Assembly (NCBI RefSeq): GCF_000243415.2
Contig: NZ_KI912270.1
Span: 1,798,001 to 1,862,000 of the forward strand
Length of the DNA stretch: 64,000 bases
Source: Mycolicibacterium tusciae JS617
GTDB lineage: Bacteria > Actinomycetota > Actinomycetes > Mycobacteriales > Mycobacteriaceae
Direction: 5' to 3'
How positions within the stretch are numbered: the first letter of the stretch is position 1; every line of letters begins with the position of its first letter. The position numbers and the translations under genes are program-made. This document shows positions 1-8,157 of this stretch, in pieces. The notes under the pieces are model-generated. The model was not told where the DNA came from. It did not search any database and saw only the letters and a program-made list of their open reading frames with translations.

Positions 1-292
1 CGATCCGCCCGAATTCGGCGACCCCGTTGGCCACGACGGCCTTCAGCCGCTCCAGATCGCGGACGTCGGCACGCTCGGCCACGATGCGGCTACCGGTCTT
101 CTCCACCAGGTTGACTGTCTCGTCGAGATCCTCGGGTGTCGCCATCGGGTAGGCGACGCTGTCCATCTGGTCGCACAGATCGACCGCGATGATGTCGGCC
201 CCCTCTTCGGCGAACCGCACCGCGTGGGCTCGACCCTGACCCCGCGCTGCGCCGGTGATGAATGCGACTTTTCCGTCGAACTGTTTGGCCAT
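1..292 (-). CDS. Mycofactocin-type SDR oxidoreductase (3' end outside window)
   Basis: This is the N-terminal 97 codons of a short-chain dehydrogenase; the rest lies beyond the left edge. The ATG is at 292 and the protein opens MAKQFDGKVAFITGAARGQG, with the Rossmann TGxxxGxG motif. It carries the DLCDQMDS..YPMATPEDLDETVNLVE insertion that marks the mycofactocin-coupled SDR group. In that group (family knowledge) the nicotinamide stays bound and electrons pass to the peptide-derived cofactor mycofactocin, often during alcohol oxidation. The substrate cannot be read from the sequence. It is divergent from the DUF2631 gene, with 89 bases between the starts. The SDR call is secure; the mycofactocin assignment rests on the insertion alone. 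Confidence 0.85.
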   Translation of the reverse strand, partial: MAKQFDGKVAFITGAARGQGRAHAVRFAEEGADIIAVDLCDQMDSVAYPMATPEDLDETVNLVEKTGSRIVAERADVRDLERLKAVVANGVAEFGRI

Positions 293-381
293 GACGCATG
301 ACCCTACGGACGCGCGAATCACGCCGGACAGGCGCGTATGCCAGAATGTCGGCAGTTGTCCACCCACCCCGAGGAGCAGCC

Positions 382-636
382 GTGGCCACCACTGAGGTCG
401 AGCGTCATACGGGTGTTGACGTCGAGGATGTGCCGTCCGCCGAATGGGGCTGGTCGAAGGAGAACCACAAGCTGATCCACATCGGCGGCATCATCGCGGC
501 GCTCTTTTTGCTCGCCATGTTGCACGGCAACCACACGGGCCACGTCGAGGACTTGTTCCTCATCGGTTTCGCCGGGCTGATCCTCGTGTTGGTCGGTCGC
601 GACTGGTGGCTGCGCCGCCGCGGCTGGATTCGCTAG
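382..636 (+). CDS. DUF2631 small membrane protein
   Basis: An 84-residue protein with two membrane segments, roughly residues 33-50 ([11 protein letters not shown]) and 58-75 ([15 protein letters not shown]), and a basic tail ending [10 protein letters not shown] chose the GTG at 382 because GAGGAG stands five bases before it; an upstream ATG at 298 has no such signal and would add an unlikely Arg-rich leader. The sequence fits DUF2631, a conserved actinobacterial family of unknown function. In M. tuberculosis I recall a member (Rv2876) a few genes before rlmN and cdsA, which matches the core genes on the far side of this window. Its last four bases overlap the end of the convergent gene. Confidence 0.75.
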   Translation: MATTEVERHTGVDVEDVPSAEWGWSKENHKLIHIGGIIAALFLLAMLHGNHTGHVEDLFLIGFAGLILVLVGRDWWLRRRGWIR

Positions 637-1166
637 ACGGAGTGCAGCGGGCGCAACGCGTCCGCGCCGAGGCGCAGCAGCGTCTCGGTTCCCGCGATCG
701 GGTCCTTCGACACCGTCGCCGCGCCCAGCGCATGGGCCTTGAACGCGCGAGCGGCCGAGCTCAGTCGGTGCTCGACGGGGTTGGCCTTGCGGCTGAATTC
801 GCTCGGCCAGTCCTGACCCCACACCGTCACCTCGGTCAGTCCGCGCTTCAGGATCCCGAGCACGCCCGCGCGGATTCGATCATCGCCGAGTACGCCCGCG
901 CTGACCGCGAGCGCACCGCCGTGCGAGGCCATTTTCACCACGTCGGAGAGCTCTGTGTCGACGTCCAGTGGTGACGCACCCAGGATGGCGAGCGGCCGCG
1001 GGTCGTCGTGGTCGGTGAGCACCACCCTGACGTCCCACCCGGCTCTTGCTTTGTCACACATCCATCCGCCGGCCGATCCGACCAGGTCGACAACGCTCGC
1101 GGCAACCACAGTCAGTTGATAGCGAGGGCTTCCGATGGGATTCGATTCGTCGAGCGGCAAAGGCAC
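633..1166 (-). CDS. Conserved hypothetical protein
   Basis: A 177-residue soluble protein with no domain I can name. It is rich in Ala, Val, Leu and Asp ([39 protein letters not shown] near the start), has no signal peptide and shows no clear catalytic motif. The start is the GTG at 1166. Operator A (1176-1201) lies just upstream, and the -10-like CACGCT ends six bases before this GTG, so the mRNA is probably leaderless and the gene belongs to the same regulon as the catabolic block at 14.7-33 kb. That regulatory link is the best clue to its role. The 3' end overlaps the DUF2631 gene by four bases. Confidence 0.7.
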   Translation of the reverse strand: MPLPLDESNPIGSPRYQLTVVAASVVDLVGSAGGWMCDKARAGWDVRVVLTDHDDPRPLAILGASPLDVDTELSDVVKMASHGGALAVSAGVLGDDRIRAGVLGILKRGLTEVTVWGQDWPSEFSRKANPVEHRLSSAARAFKAHALGAATVSKDPIAGTETLLRLGADALRPLHSV

Positions 1167-1175
1167 CTAGGAAGC

Positions 1176-1201
1176 GTGACACTTTCTCGAGGATCTGTAA
1201 A
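1176..1201. promoter_or_regulatory. Regulon operator A (GTGACA-N14-TGTAAA)
   Basis: First of six 26-bp partial palindromes with identical spacing. Read on the minus strand: -35 TTTACA, 17 bases, CACGCT, six bases, then the GTG start at 1166. The plus-side hexamer (AAAGGA) lacks the final T and no plus-strand gene follows, so this copy probably fires in one direction only. Confidence 0.75.
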
Positions 1202-1224
1202 GGATGACTTTTGGGCGCCTAACC

Positions 1225-1238
1225 GTGATTTCGGTGCG
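1225..1238. terminator. Left arm of terminator hairpin split by the IS
   Basis: GTGATTTCGGTGCG here is the exact reverse complement of 3155-3168. Without the IS the arms would lie about 25 bases apart and form a 14-bp stem ending the wax synthase transcript. Hairpins with a GATTTCG-TGCG-type stem are also seen at 45235-45275 in this window. Confidence 0.65.
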
Positions 1239-1254
1239 CGCACGTTCGCTCAGC

Positions 1255-3139
1255 GGGCTGTCTCGAATTGAAGTTCTCGCTGGATCGACGGGCATAGTTC
1301 GTCGCTGGATCGATGGTGAGTGTTAGTACTGGGGCCGCCCGATCAGGCGGGCAGTGGTGTGCTGGCGAGGTGGTTGAGGATCTTGCCGATGTTGTGGACC
1401 GCGGCGTGGAATGTCCATTCGCTGCGTGCTCGGGCCAGGCCTCTGCCGGTGAATCGGCGGAATCCGAGGTTGTGCTTGGCATGTCCGAATGGTGTCTCGG
1501 CGATGTGAGATCGCATGGCGTACTGAATGATTCCCTGCGGGGTGCGTAACCGGTGAGCCATCGCCGCGATCGGATCGGCGTCGGTGGGCGGTGGCCCTTG
1601 AGTGGGATGTTCGGTGGCCGCGTGGTGCACGTCGCGGGCCTTGCCGGTAGCGATCAGCCGGTCTGGTCCTGGCGCGGTCAGGTTCTCGTTCGTGCAGTAG
1701 CCGGCGTCGGCGAGCACCATCGCGATCGAGGAGGCGGTGGCCGTGGTTGATGTGTCATCGCGGCGGTGGCCGGTGATCAGGTCCGCGGACTTGATGGCCT
1801 TGTCGATCATGTCGGTGTAGTACTGGTTGTCCACCGGGCTGGTGCCCACCCCGGTGGCCACGATCAGCCCGTCAGCGGCGGTGACTGCCTGGCAGTTGTA
1901 GCCCTGCAGCCAGCCACCCCCGCGCAACGGCTGGATCCGTGATTGGGGATCGGTGAGATTGGCCGTGCGTTCGACGTTGGTGGCGGCCTGGGCGGCAGCC
2001 ACCTGCGCGGCCCGGGCCCGCTCCAGTCGCGCTCGCGCCTGACGGACCCGGGCGTTCTGCTCGACGGGCGCCGGTGAGCGCCCCGGACGTCGGGCGCCGA
2101 CCGCGCCGCGTGCGGCCCAACTCTGGTGTTTGGCCTGCGACCTGGCCACCGCCGCGGCCAGCACCCGCTCGGCCATCGCCACCTGGGCGCCGGCCGGGAT
2201 CCGGCCGGTCATCTTCTCCCCGGCCGCGATGCGCGCCAGATACTTGCCCACCAAGGCGTCGCGTTCGGCGCGTTCGGCGGCGATCTCGGCGTCGATGCGG
2301 GCCTGGGCTTGGGCGATGCGCCCCGATCGGTCGTGGGCAACCCGTTCGAGCTCAACCGATTCCGCAGCCGGTGCACCATCATCGGCGGCGGGCCCCTGGG
2401 CGGTGTCCTCGGCGTTGCGCCGTGCCAGCGCTTCGGCGATGCGTTTAGCCAGCACCGCCGGATCGGTCAACTCGGCCGGTACCGACCCCGGGTTATCGTC
2501 GCCAAACATCTCGTCCTCGGCGGCATCAGTGGCTTCGTGTGCGGCCGCCGCAGCCTTGGCGATTCGGGCCGCCTCCGCCGCGGCGGCCTTGGCTAGCCCC
2601 GAGGTGGTGCGGTTGGCCGACAGCGACGCGTTCGAGGCGATCTTGACTCCGTCGAGTGCCACAGTCTCCAGCCGGCCCAACCCCAGCCCGGCAGCCAACA
2701 TCAACACCTCGGTGAACAACTGCTCACACGCGGCGTGGTTCTCGGCGCGAAACCGCGCGATCGTGACGTGATCAGGCCCATCACCAGCACAGATCACCCG
2801 ATAAGACACCACATCAGCACACGCCCGCTCGATCCGACGCGAGGACCGCACCCCCTGCGACCACGCCCAGATCAGCAGCGTCACCAACATGTCGGGGTCA
2901 TACCCGGCCCGCCCGACACCACCGGTCCGTCGCTGGTGGTGAAACGCCGAGGTGTCCAACCCCTCCACGATCCCGATCAACGCCCACACCGAATGATCCG
3001 CAGGCAGCCACTCCCGCATATCCGGCGGAACTAAGAACTGCTGATCACGCACTACCGGTCGATACCCCTTGGCCACCAACACATTCTCGACGACCAACAA
3101 ATCAGGCACTCACACCGACACGCCATTTCGAAACAACCC
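1255..3139 (-). mobile_element. IS1182-type insertion sequence, about 1.9 kb
   Basis: The element holds one transposase gene. Its ends are imperfect inverted repeats: GGGCTGTCTCGAATTG at 1255-1270 and the complement of GGGTTGTTTCGAAATG at 3124-3139, 13 of 16 bases matching. TCAGC flanks both sides (1250-1254 and 3141-3145, with one extra G on the right), a likely target duplication, so the exact ends are uncertain by one or two bases. It sits in the loop of a former terminator hairpin. The transposase frame is intact, so the copy may be active. Confidence 0.8.
1343..3109 (-). CDS. IS1182 family transposase
   Basis: A 588-residue DDE transposase that would cut and join the ends of the surrounding IS. 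The N-terminal part (about residues 20-160) has the IS1182-type pattern QFLVPPDMREWLPADHSVWALIGIVEGLD and YDPDMLVTLLIWAWSQGVRSSRRIERA. LETVALDGVKIASNAS is the first acidic region and a long Ala/Arg-rich coiled-coil-like stretch follows (about 180-380). The C-terminal part contains GGWLQGYNCQAVTAADGLIVA, then VLADAGYCTNEN, and ends with a WTFHAAVHNIGKI helix. Its length is typical for the family and no frameshift is seen. It is transcribed in the same direction as the wax synthase gene upstream, whose terminator it disrupted. Confidence 0.9.
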   Translation of the reverse strand: MPDLLVVENVLVAKGYRPVVRDQQFLVPPDMREWLPADHSVWALIGIVEGLDTSAFHHQRRTGGVGRAGYDPDMLVTLLIWAWSQGVRSSRRIERACADVVSYRVICAGDGPDHVTIARFRAENHAACEQLFTEVLMLAAGLGLGRLETVALDGVKIASNASLSANRTTSGLAKAAAAEAARIAKAAAAAHEATDAAEDEMFGDDNPGSVPAELTDPAVLAKRIAEALARRNAEDTAQGPAADDGAPAAESVELERVAHDRSGRIAQAQARIDAEIAAERAERDALVGKYLARIAAGEKMTGRIPAGAQVAMAERVLAAAVARSQAKHQSWAARGAVGARRPGRSPAPVEQNARVRQARARLERARAAQVAAAQAATNVERTANLTDPQSRIQPLRGGGWLQGYNCQAVTAADGLIVATGVGTSPVDNQYYTDMIDKAIKSADLITGHRRDDTSTTATASSIAMVLADAGYCTNENLTAPGPDRLIATGKARDVHHAATEHPTQGPPPTDADPIAAMAHRLRTPQGIIQYAMRSHIAETPFGHAKHNLGFRRFTGRGLARARSEWTFHAAVHNIGKILNHLASTPLPA

Positions 3140-3154
3140 GTCAGCGATCGTTAC

Positions 3155-3168
3155 CGCACCGAAATCAC
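3155..3168. terminator. Right arm of terminator hairpin split by the IS
   Basis: CGCACCGAAATCAC pairs perfectly with 1225-1238. The TGA stop of the wax synthase gene (3165-3167) lies inside this arm, as expected for the terminator of that gene before the IS arrived. Confidence 0.65.
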
Positions 3169-4610
3169 AAACCCGCCGCCGTCGCCGCCGCGGCGATTGG
3201 CATCGCGGCGCCAACGGTCGTCAGCTCGCCCGATAAGCCTGCCGCCTCGCGAATCTCCACGAACGCGTCGATCATCGCGTCGGTTGCCTCGTGAGGGTCC
3301 GCGAGGGTGACGTCGTCGGTCAGTACGGAGATCGCGAGCTGGTCGACATAGCTCCAGACCGTGATATTCATCCCGCTGCCTGCGACCACCGGTCCGACCG
3401 AGTAGATCTCGGTGACCATGCCGCCTTCGATGAAGCCGCGATCGCGGGGCCCGGGCACGTTCGACACCGTCAGGTTGAACACGCTTGCCGACTCGACTCG
3501 CCTGGCCTGGCGGCGAAATATCCCCGGCGCCATGGCCGGCGGGAGGTAGGACATCCACGCCGGCAGGACCGCGGGCCCGAGCAGTTGGTGATTCTCCTTG
3601 GCGATGCCCGTGGACAACGCGGTCAGCTTCACCCACTCCAGCGGATCGTCGATGTGCACCGGCAGGGACGGCGTGATGTAGGTGAATTCGTTGCCCGCCA
3701 GTCGCTCTCGAGAAGGGTTGGTGCTCACTGGTACACCGGCGAGCAAAGGCGATTCAGCCTTCCCTTCGTATCGCAGTTGCAGGCGGCGCAGCGCGCCTGC
3801 GACCGTCGCCAATATGACGTCATTCAGCGTCACGCCCAGGTGCTTGCCGGTCTCCTTCACATCGGACAACGCCAGCGGCGCCGTTGCGAACCGCCGTGTC
3901 GGTGTCACCACGTGATTGAGAAAGGATGGCGGTGGCGAGAAGTTGCGGGCCAGATCCGGATGCTCCCCGCGTTCCTTGGACCGCCGACGAACCCGCGAAA
4001 CCCCCGTGGCGGTCTCGCTCACCAGCCGCGGCAGCTTCCGAATCAAGCCCACGTGATCGGCTCCCGCGCCCTTGAGCAGGCTCGAGCGACTGCGCGACGA
4101 CACGGGCAGGGTTTTAGGCGGGACGTCCACGGGTTCGTGCGGTTCCATCGCCTTCGCCATCTGATTCGCCGACGCAACGCCGTCGGCGAGGACGTGGTGA
4201 ACCTTGTGAATGATCGCGACGCGGTCGTCGGCCAGTCCTTCGGCCAGATACATCTCCCAAAGCGGATGGCCGCGGTCCAGCGGTGTGCTGGCAATCTCAC
4301 CGATCAGGGCGTCGAGTTCCCGGCGGCCGCCGGGCGCAGGCACCCGCACCTGGTGCAGGTGGTAGTCCAGATCGATGTCGTCGTTCTCCACCCACATCGG
4401 GTGGTGCAACTTCATCGGGATGTCGACGAGTTGGTAGCGCAACGGTGCGAGTGCCATCAATCGCGGATACGCCACCCGCGCGAACATCTCGAAGCTGAAG
4501 CCGTCGACACCCGACACGTCGAGCACGCCGATCTTCAGCGTGTGCATGTGGATCTCGGGCGTCTCGCTGTAAAGCATCAAGGCGTCGACGCCGTTGAGTC
4601 GTTTCACCAC
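3165..4610 (-). CDS. Wax ester synthase / diacylglycerol acyltransferase (WS/DGAT)
   Basis: A 481-residue enzyme that moves an acyl group from acyl-CoA to a fatty alcohol or diacylglycerol, making storage lipid at the membrane face. The catalytic HHxxxDG motif is clear at residues 138-144 (HHVLADG), preceded by PLW at 116-118. The family opening is seen (MVKRLNGVDALMLYSETP), as are LGVTLNDVILATVAGAL and, near the end, NLTVSNVPGPRD. Full length for a mycobacterial Tgs-type enzyme. The ATG at 4610 is divergent from the DUF427 gene. It ends inside the former hairpin, so transcription may now run into the IS. Which of the many mycobacterial paralogues it matches cannot be told here. Confidence 0.93.
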   Translation of the reverse strand: MVKRLNGVDALMLYSETPEIHMHTLKIGVLDVSGVDGFSFEMFARVAYPRLMALAPLRYQLVDIPMKLHHPMWVENDDIDLDYHLHQVRVPAPGGRRELDALIGEIASTPLDRGHPLWEMYLAEGLADDRVAIIHKVHHVLADGVASANQMAKAMEPHEPVDVPPKTLPVSSRSRSSLLKGAGADHVGLIRKLPRLVSETATGVSRVRRRSKERGEHPDLARNFSPPPSFLNHVVTPTRRFATAPLALSDVKETGKHLGVTLNDVILATVAGALRRLQLRYEGKAESPLLAGVPVSTNPSRERLAGNEFTYITPSLPVHIDDPLEWVKLTALSTGIAKENHQLLGPAVLPAWMSYLPPAMAPGIFRRQARRVESASVFNLTVSNVPGPRDRGFIEGGMVTEIYSVGPVVAGSGMNITVWSYVDQLAISVLTDDVTLADPHEATDAMIDAFVEIREAAGLSGELTTVGAAMPIAAAATAAGL

Positions 4611-4727
4611 TCACCCCGCTCGTCGCCGTGCCCCGTGATACCCCCTGTGTCTCCCAATCACACTCCTTCGTCGGCTGAGTCACACCACTTCGCCAAAGAT
4701 CGACGAGACTTTGGTAAAGCTGGAGGC

Positions 4728-5405
4728 ATGAGTCTCGTCACCGGGCGCGGTCCGCTGAGCACGGATCCTGCCGGATGGTTCTCGCCGCCATTGACCACTG
4801 GCACCGTCTTCGTCGAACCTCACCCGCGACGAGTACAGGCATTTCGAAACGGTCACGCGGTAATCGACACGGAGCGGGCTTTGTTGGTGCACCGGCCCGA
4901 CCGACCCTTGAGCTACGCATTCCCGGTTGACGACATCGGGGATCTTCCGCGTGAGCCGGTTGCCGAGGCGCCGGGCTTCGTCCACGTGCCGTGGGATGCG
5001 GTCGAGGCGTGGCTGGAGGAAGGTCGCCGCCTCGTGCACTACCCGCCGAATCCCTATCACCGCGTCGACTGCCGGCCGACCGACCGCAGACTGCACGTTG
5101 CGCTGCGCGATGAGATCCTGGTCGACACCACAGACACCGTGATCGTCTTCGAAACTGCGCTTGAACCGCGTCTCTACGTGGCGCCCGCGCAGGTGCGCAC
5201 CGACCTGCTTCAGCGCTCGGAGTCCAGCAGCTACTGCAACTACAAGGGCTACGCCACGTATTGGTCGGCGGTTGTCGAGGGCGATGTTGTCGACGACGTC
5301 GCCTGGAGCTACGAGAAGCCGCTGCCCGAAACCCTACCCATCAAAGGATATTTCAGCTTCGACGCCGACAAGGTGAATGTAGTGGCCGAACTGCCTCGAC
5401 CTTGA
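4728..5405 (+). CDS. DUF427 domain protein
   Basis: A 225-residue protein with two DUF427-like halves; the second is clearest (DEILVDTTDTVIVFETALEPRLYVAPAQVRTDLLQRSESSSYCNYKGYATYWSA). Structures of the family show a small beta-barrel fold; biochemical function is unknown. I chose the ATG at 4728 because GGAG precedes it by three or four bases (GGAGGCATG); a long open frame upstream is only the antisense of the wax synthase gene. The promoter contains GGTAAAGC, which faintly resembles half of the regulon operators but lacks the conserved spacing. It has no signal peptide and no membrane segment. Confidence 0.85.
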   Translation: MSLVTGRGPLSTDPAGWFSPPLTTGTVFVEPHPRRVQAFRNGHAVIDTERALLVHRPDRPLSYAFPVDDIGDLPREPVAEAPGFVHVPWDAVEAWLEEGRRLVHYPPNPYHRVDCRPTDRRLHVALRDEILVDTTDTVIVFETALEPRLYVAPAQVRTDLLQRSESSSYCNYKGYATYWSAVVEGDVVDDVAWSYEKPLPETLPIKGYFSFDADKVNVVAELPRP

Positions 5406-5499
5406 GTCCCACGAGCCTAAGTTTCCGTCAGCGTAGGTTACGGTTGCGTACTTTTTCCCTGGTCAGCCACACTGCAGTTTCATGGCGAAGGGAACAGCG

Positions 5500-7329
5500 G
5501 TGGGGCACTACATCGCAAATGTTCGTGACATCGAGTTCAACCTCTTCGAGGTGCTGCGCCTCGGCGAGGTGCTGGACTCGGGCGGTTACGGGGATCTCGA
5601 CGCCGATACCGTGCGCACGATGCTCGACGAGGTCGCCAGGCTGGCCGAGGGGCCGATCGCCGCATCGTTCGCCGACGCAGACCGTCATCCGCCGGTGTTC
5701 GACCCCGAGAGCCACTCCATCAGCGTGTCGGCCGAATTGGCGAAAACCGTGCAGACCATCAAGACAGCGGACTGGTGGCGGATCGGCATTGCCGAGGAGA
5801 TCGGCGGCATCGCCGCGCCCGCTCCATTGACATGGGGTGTCCTGGAGATGCTGTTTTGCGCCAATTCGTCGGCGGCCTTCCTGTGGGCGCTCGGTCCGGC
5901 GATGGCCAACGCGCTGTACGTAGAGGGCAACGAGCAGCAAAAGCAATGGGCGGCAAAGGCTCTGGAACGCGGCTGGTCGGCCACCATGGTTTTGACCGAA
6001 CCTGATGCCGGCTCCGATGTCGGTGCGGCACGCGCGAAGGCGATCGGACAGCCGGACGGCACCTGGCATATCGAAGGAGTGAAACGGTTCATTTCCGGCG
6101 GCGACGTCGCCGACACCGCCGAGAACATCTTCCACCTGGTGCTTGCGCGTCCCGAGGGCGCCGGTCCCGGCACCAAGGGCCTGTCCCTGTTCTTCGTGCC
6201 GAATTACCTCTTCGACCCTGAAACGCTCGAACTCGGCTCTCGCAATGGCGTTTTCGCGACCGGTCTCGAGCACAAGATGGGCTTGAAGTCGTCGCCGACG
6301 TGCGAGCTGAGCTTCGGAGTGCACGGTTTGCCCGCGGTCGGATATCTCGTCGGCGACGTCCACAACGGCATCGCGCAGATGTTCACCGTCATCGAGAATG
6401 CCCGAATGACCATCGGGGTCAAGGCGGCAGGCACCCTGTCGACCGGATACCTCAACGCGCTCGCGTACGCCAAGGAGCGCGTGCAAGGCGCCGACATGAC
6501 CCAGATGACCGACAAGAACGCGCCGCGGGTGACGATCTTGCATCATCCCGACGTGCGCCGCAGCCTGATGACTCAGAAGGCCTATGCCGAAGGTCTTCGC
6601 GCGCTCTACATGTATGCCGCGGCGCACCAGAATAACGATGTGGCCGAACACGTTTCGGGCGCCGACCCGGCGATGGCCCACCGCGTCGATGACCTGCTGC
6701 TACCCATTGTCAAGGGAGTCGGCTCCGAGCGAGCCTATGAGTTTCTGACCGAGTCCCTCCAGACGCTCGGCGGTTCGGGGTTCCTGCAGGACTATCCGAT
6801 CGAGCAGTACGTCCGCGACGCCAAGATCGATTCGCTCTACGAAGGCACCACCGCGATCCAGGCACTGGATTTCATCTTCCGCAAGATCTTCCGCGACAAC
6901 GGCGGAGCGTTGAGCCATGTGACTTCGCAGATCACCAAGACGATCGAGAGTTGTGACGTGACCCTGACGACGCCCGCGCAGTCGCTGCAGGCCGCTCTGG
7001 AGGACGTCGCGGCGATGGCGACCACGCTGACCGGATACCTGCTGGCGGCATCCGAGGAGCCGACGGCGATCTACAAGATCGGGCTCGCGTCGGTGCGCTT
7101 CCTTCTGGCCGTCGGGGATCTGCTGATCGGGTGGCGCCTGCTGGTGGCCGCCGACGTGGCACAGTCCGCGCTCGCCTCAGGACAGCAAAACGAAGAGGCC
7201 TTCTATCAGGGCAAGATCGCGACGGCAGCCTTTTTCGCCGCGAACATGCTGCCCAACATCAGGGCAGTACGCCGCATAATCGAGAGCATCGACGACGACA
7301 TCATGCGCATGTCCGAGGCGGCCTTCTAG
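5500..7329 (+). CDS. Acyl-CoA dehydrogenase, FadE5-like
   Basis: A 609-residue acyl-CoA dehydrogenase of the large (about 600 aa) subgroup, which introduces the alpha-beta double bond into acyl-CoA using FAD. It resembles mycobacterial FadE5 along its length: [17 protein letters not shown] at the start, [20 protein letters not shown] in the flavin region, [55 protein letters not shown] and [12 protein letters not shown] with the expected catalytic Glu region. I prefer the GTG at 5500, which follows AAGGGA by six bases and aligns with the FadE5 N-terminus; an ATG at 5482 is the alternative. It ends just before a two-way terminator that faces the tetR gene. Confidence 0.9.
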   Translation: MGHYIANVRDIEFNLFEVLRLGEVLDSGGYGDLDADTVRTMLDEVARLAEGPIAASFADADRHPPVFDPESHSISVSAELAKTVQTIKTADWWRIGIAEEIGGIAAPAPLTWGVLEMLFCANSSAAFLWALGPAMANALYVEGNEQQKQWAAKALERGWSATMVLTEPDAGSDVGAARAKAIGQPDGTWHIEGVKRFISGGDVADTAENIFHLVLARPEGAGPGTKGLSLFFVPNYLFDPETLELGSRNGVFATGLEHKMGLKSSPTCELSFGVHGLPAVGYLVGDVHNGIAQMFTVIENARMTIGVKAAGTLSTGYLNALAYAKERVQGADMTQMTDKNAPRVTILHHPDVRRSLMTQKAYAEGLRALYMYAAAHQNNDVAEHVSGADPAMAHRVDDLLLPIVKGVGSERAYEFLTESLQTLGGSGFLQDYPIEQYVRDAKIDSLYEGTTAIQALDFIFRKIFRDNGGALSHVTSQITKTIESCDVTLTTPAQSLQAALEDVAAMATTLTGYLLAASEEPTAIYKIGLASVRFLLAVGDLLIGWRLLVAADVAQSALASGQQNEEAFYQGKIATAAFFAANMLPNIRAVRRIIESIDDDIMRMSEAAF

Positions 7330-7346
7330 TCGCTCCCGGCCCCGAA

Positions 7347-7393
7347 CTGAGCTTATGCAGGTGTTTTACGCGAAATAGCCTGCATATCTTCAG
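7347..7393. terminator. Bidirectional terminator hairpin
   Basis: TATGCAGG (7354-7361) pairs with CCTGCATA (7379-7386), and an outer CTGA (7347-7350) pairs with TCAG (7390-7393). It sits where the acyl-CoA dehydrogenase gene (+) and tetR gene (-) converge and overlaps the tetR 3' end. Confidence 0.6.
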
Positions 7394-8039
7394 TTTCGGC
7401 GAGACCATCCAAATCAGGTAACGGGCGACTGCAGACGTCACGCGCCTCGTCGGCGGGCAGACCGAACAACCGCAAAAGGTCTTCTGTCACGGCGTCCGCG
7501 GCCTTGGCGCCGTCGCGGTCGGGTTGGTTGCGCAACAGGTTCCCCAGTCCGAGAAGCGCGCCGCCCGCCATGGCCACGGCGAGTTCGGGATCTTCGACGG
7601 TGAACCGGCCCGCCCGGTTGGCCTCTTGGATATCCCGCAGGGCGCGTGGCGCCAATCCCTCTTCGGATGCCAACAGCCTCATTCCGTTCGCCAGCAGGAT
7701 CTGGCTCTCTTCCGGGCGACTGCGAAACAACCGCCCGGTCAGCCGGTAGCTGCGGGCAAAGGTTTCGGCGGGGTCCTCGATCGATGACGTGAGCTGGTCG
7801 AGGAGCTTGCCATGGGTGTCGAGCACCTCGGCGATCGCAGCCTCGAACAGCTGCTCCTTGCTATCGAAGTGGTTGTAGAAGGAACCCATTCCCACATCGG
7901 CTGCCTGCGTGATCTCCAGGACGGGCACGTTGACCTTGCCCGCGGCGATGAAGGTCTGTGCCGCCTTGATCAATGCGGCGCGTGTGCGCTGTTTACGGCG
8001 CTCCAGGCGGTTTCCCGCCGCCTCCGGTTGATCGCTCAC
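7353..8039 (-). CDS. TetR family regulator of the aromatic cluster
   Basis: A 228-residue TetR-type repressor. The DNA-binding helix-turn-helix is in residues about 17-65 (RTRAALIKAAQTFIAAGKVNVPVLEITQAADVGMGSFYNHFDSKEQLFEAA); the ligand-binding part follows. It is divergent from the extradiol dioxygenase gene. The 118-base gap between them carries two copies of TGA(C/T)GATTTCGTCAG, the likely binding sites, so it probably represses both itself and the aromatic operon until an intermediate binds. The start is the GTG at 8039. It is not closely similar to the two sister TetR proteins at 27.9 and 30.7 kb. Confidence 0.9.
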   Translation of the reverse strand: MSDQPEAAGNRLERRKQRTRAALIKAAQTFIAAGKVNVPVLEITQAADVGMGSFYNHFDSKEQLFEAAIAEVLDTHGKLLDQLTSSIEDPAETFARSYRLTGRLFRSRPEESQILLANGMRLLASEEGLAPRALRDIQEANRAGRFTVEDPELAVAMAGGALLGLGNLLRNQPDRDGAKAADAVTEDLLRLFGLPADEARDVCSRPLPDLDGLAETEDMQAISRKTPA

Positions 8040-8068
8040 GTACCCACGGTAGCAGTATTCATCACTTT

Positions 8069-8083
8069 TGATGATTTCGTCAG
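8069..8083. promoter_or_regulatory. Operator 1 for the divergent TetR gene
   Basis: TGATGATTTCGTCAG, a near-perfect TGAYGA-TT-TCGTCA dyad, 30 bases upstream of the tetR start. A second copy lies 44 bases further on. Confidence 0.7.
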
Positions 8084-8112
8084 AAACTCTTGACTGAGTG
8101 TTGCGTCGTATG

Positions 8113-8127
8113 TGACGATTTCGTCAG
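8113..8127. promoter_or_regulatory. Operator 2 for the divergent TetR gene
   Basis: TGACGATTTCGTCAG contains a perfect TGACGA-TT-TCGTCA palindrome, 30 bases upstream of the dioxygenase ATG. The two copies lie in direct orientation and symmetrically, 30 bases from each start. Confidence 0.75.
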
Positions 8128-8157
8128 TCAATCGGGGATCCACGAGAGAGGTGGCGG

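Noticed and set aside
4681-4717. Seventh regulon operator upstream of the DUF427 gene
   Set aside because: CACTTCGCCAAA and TTGGTAAAGC recall operator D, but there is no TGTAAA with a matching half-site at 14 bases.
5428-6681. Long open frame antisense to the acyl-CoA dehydrogenase gene
   Set aside because: It is a GC-rich mirror of the FadE5-like gene; its protein is Arg/His-rich and shows no motif. Similar antisense frames at 3291-4727, 9935-11692, 31243-32748, 53989-55719 and 58664-59731 were dropped for the same reason.
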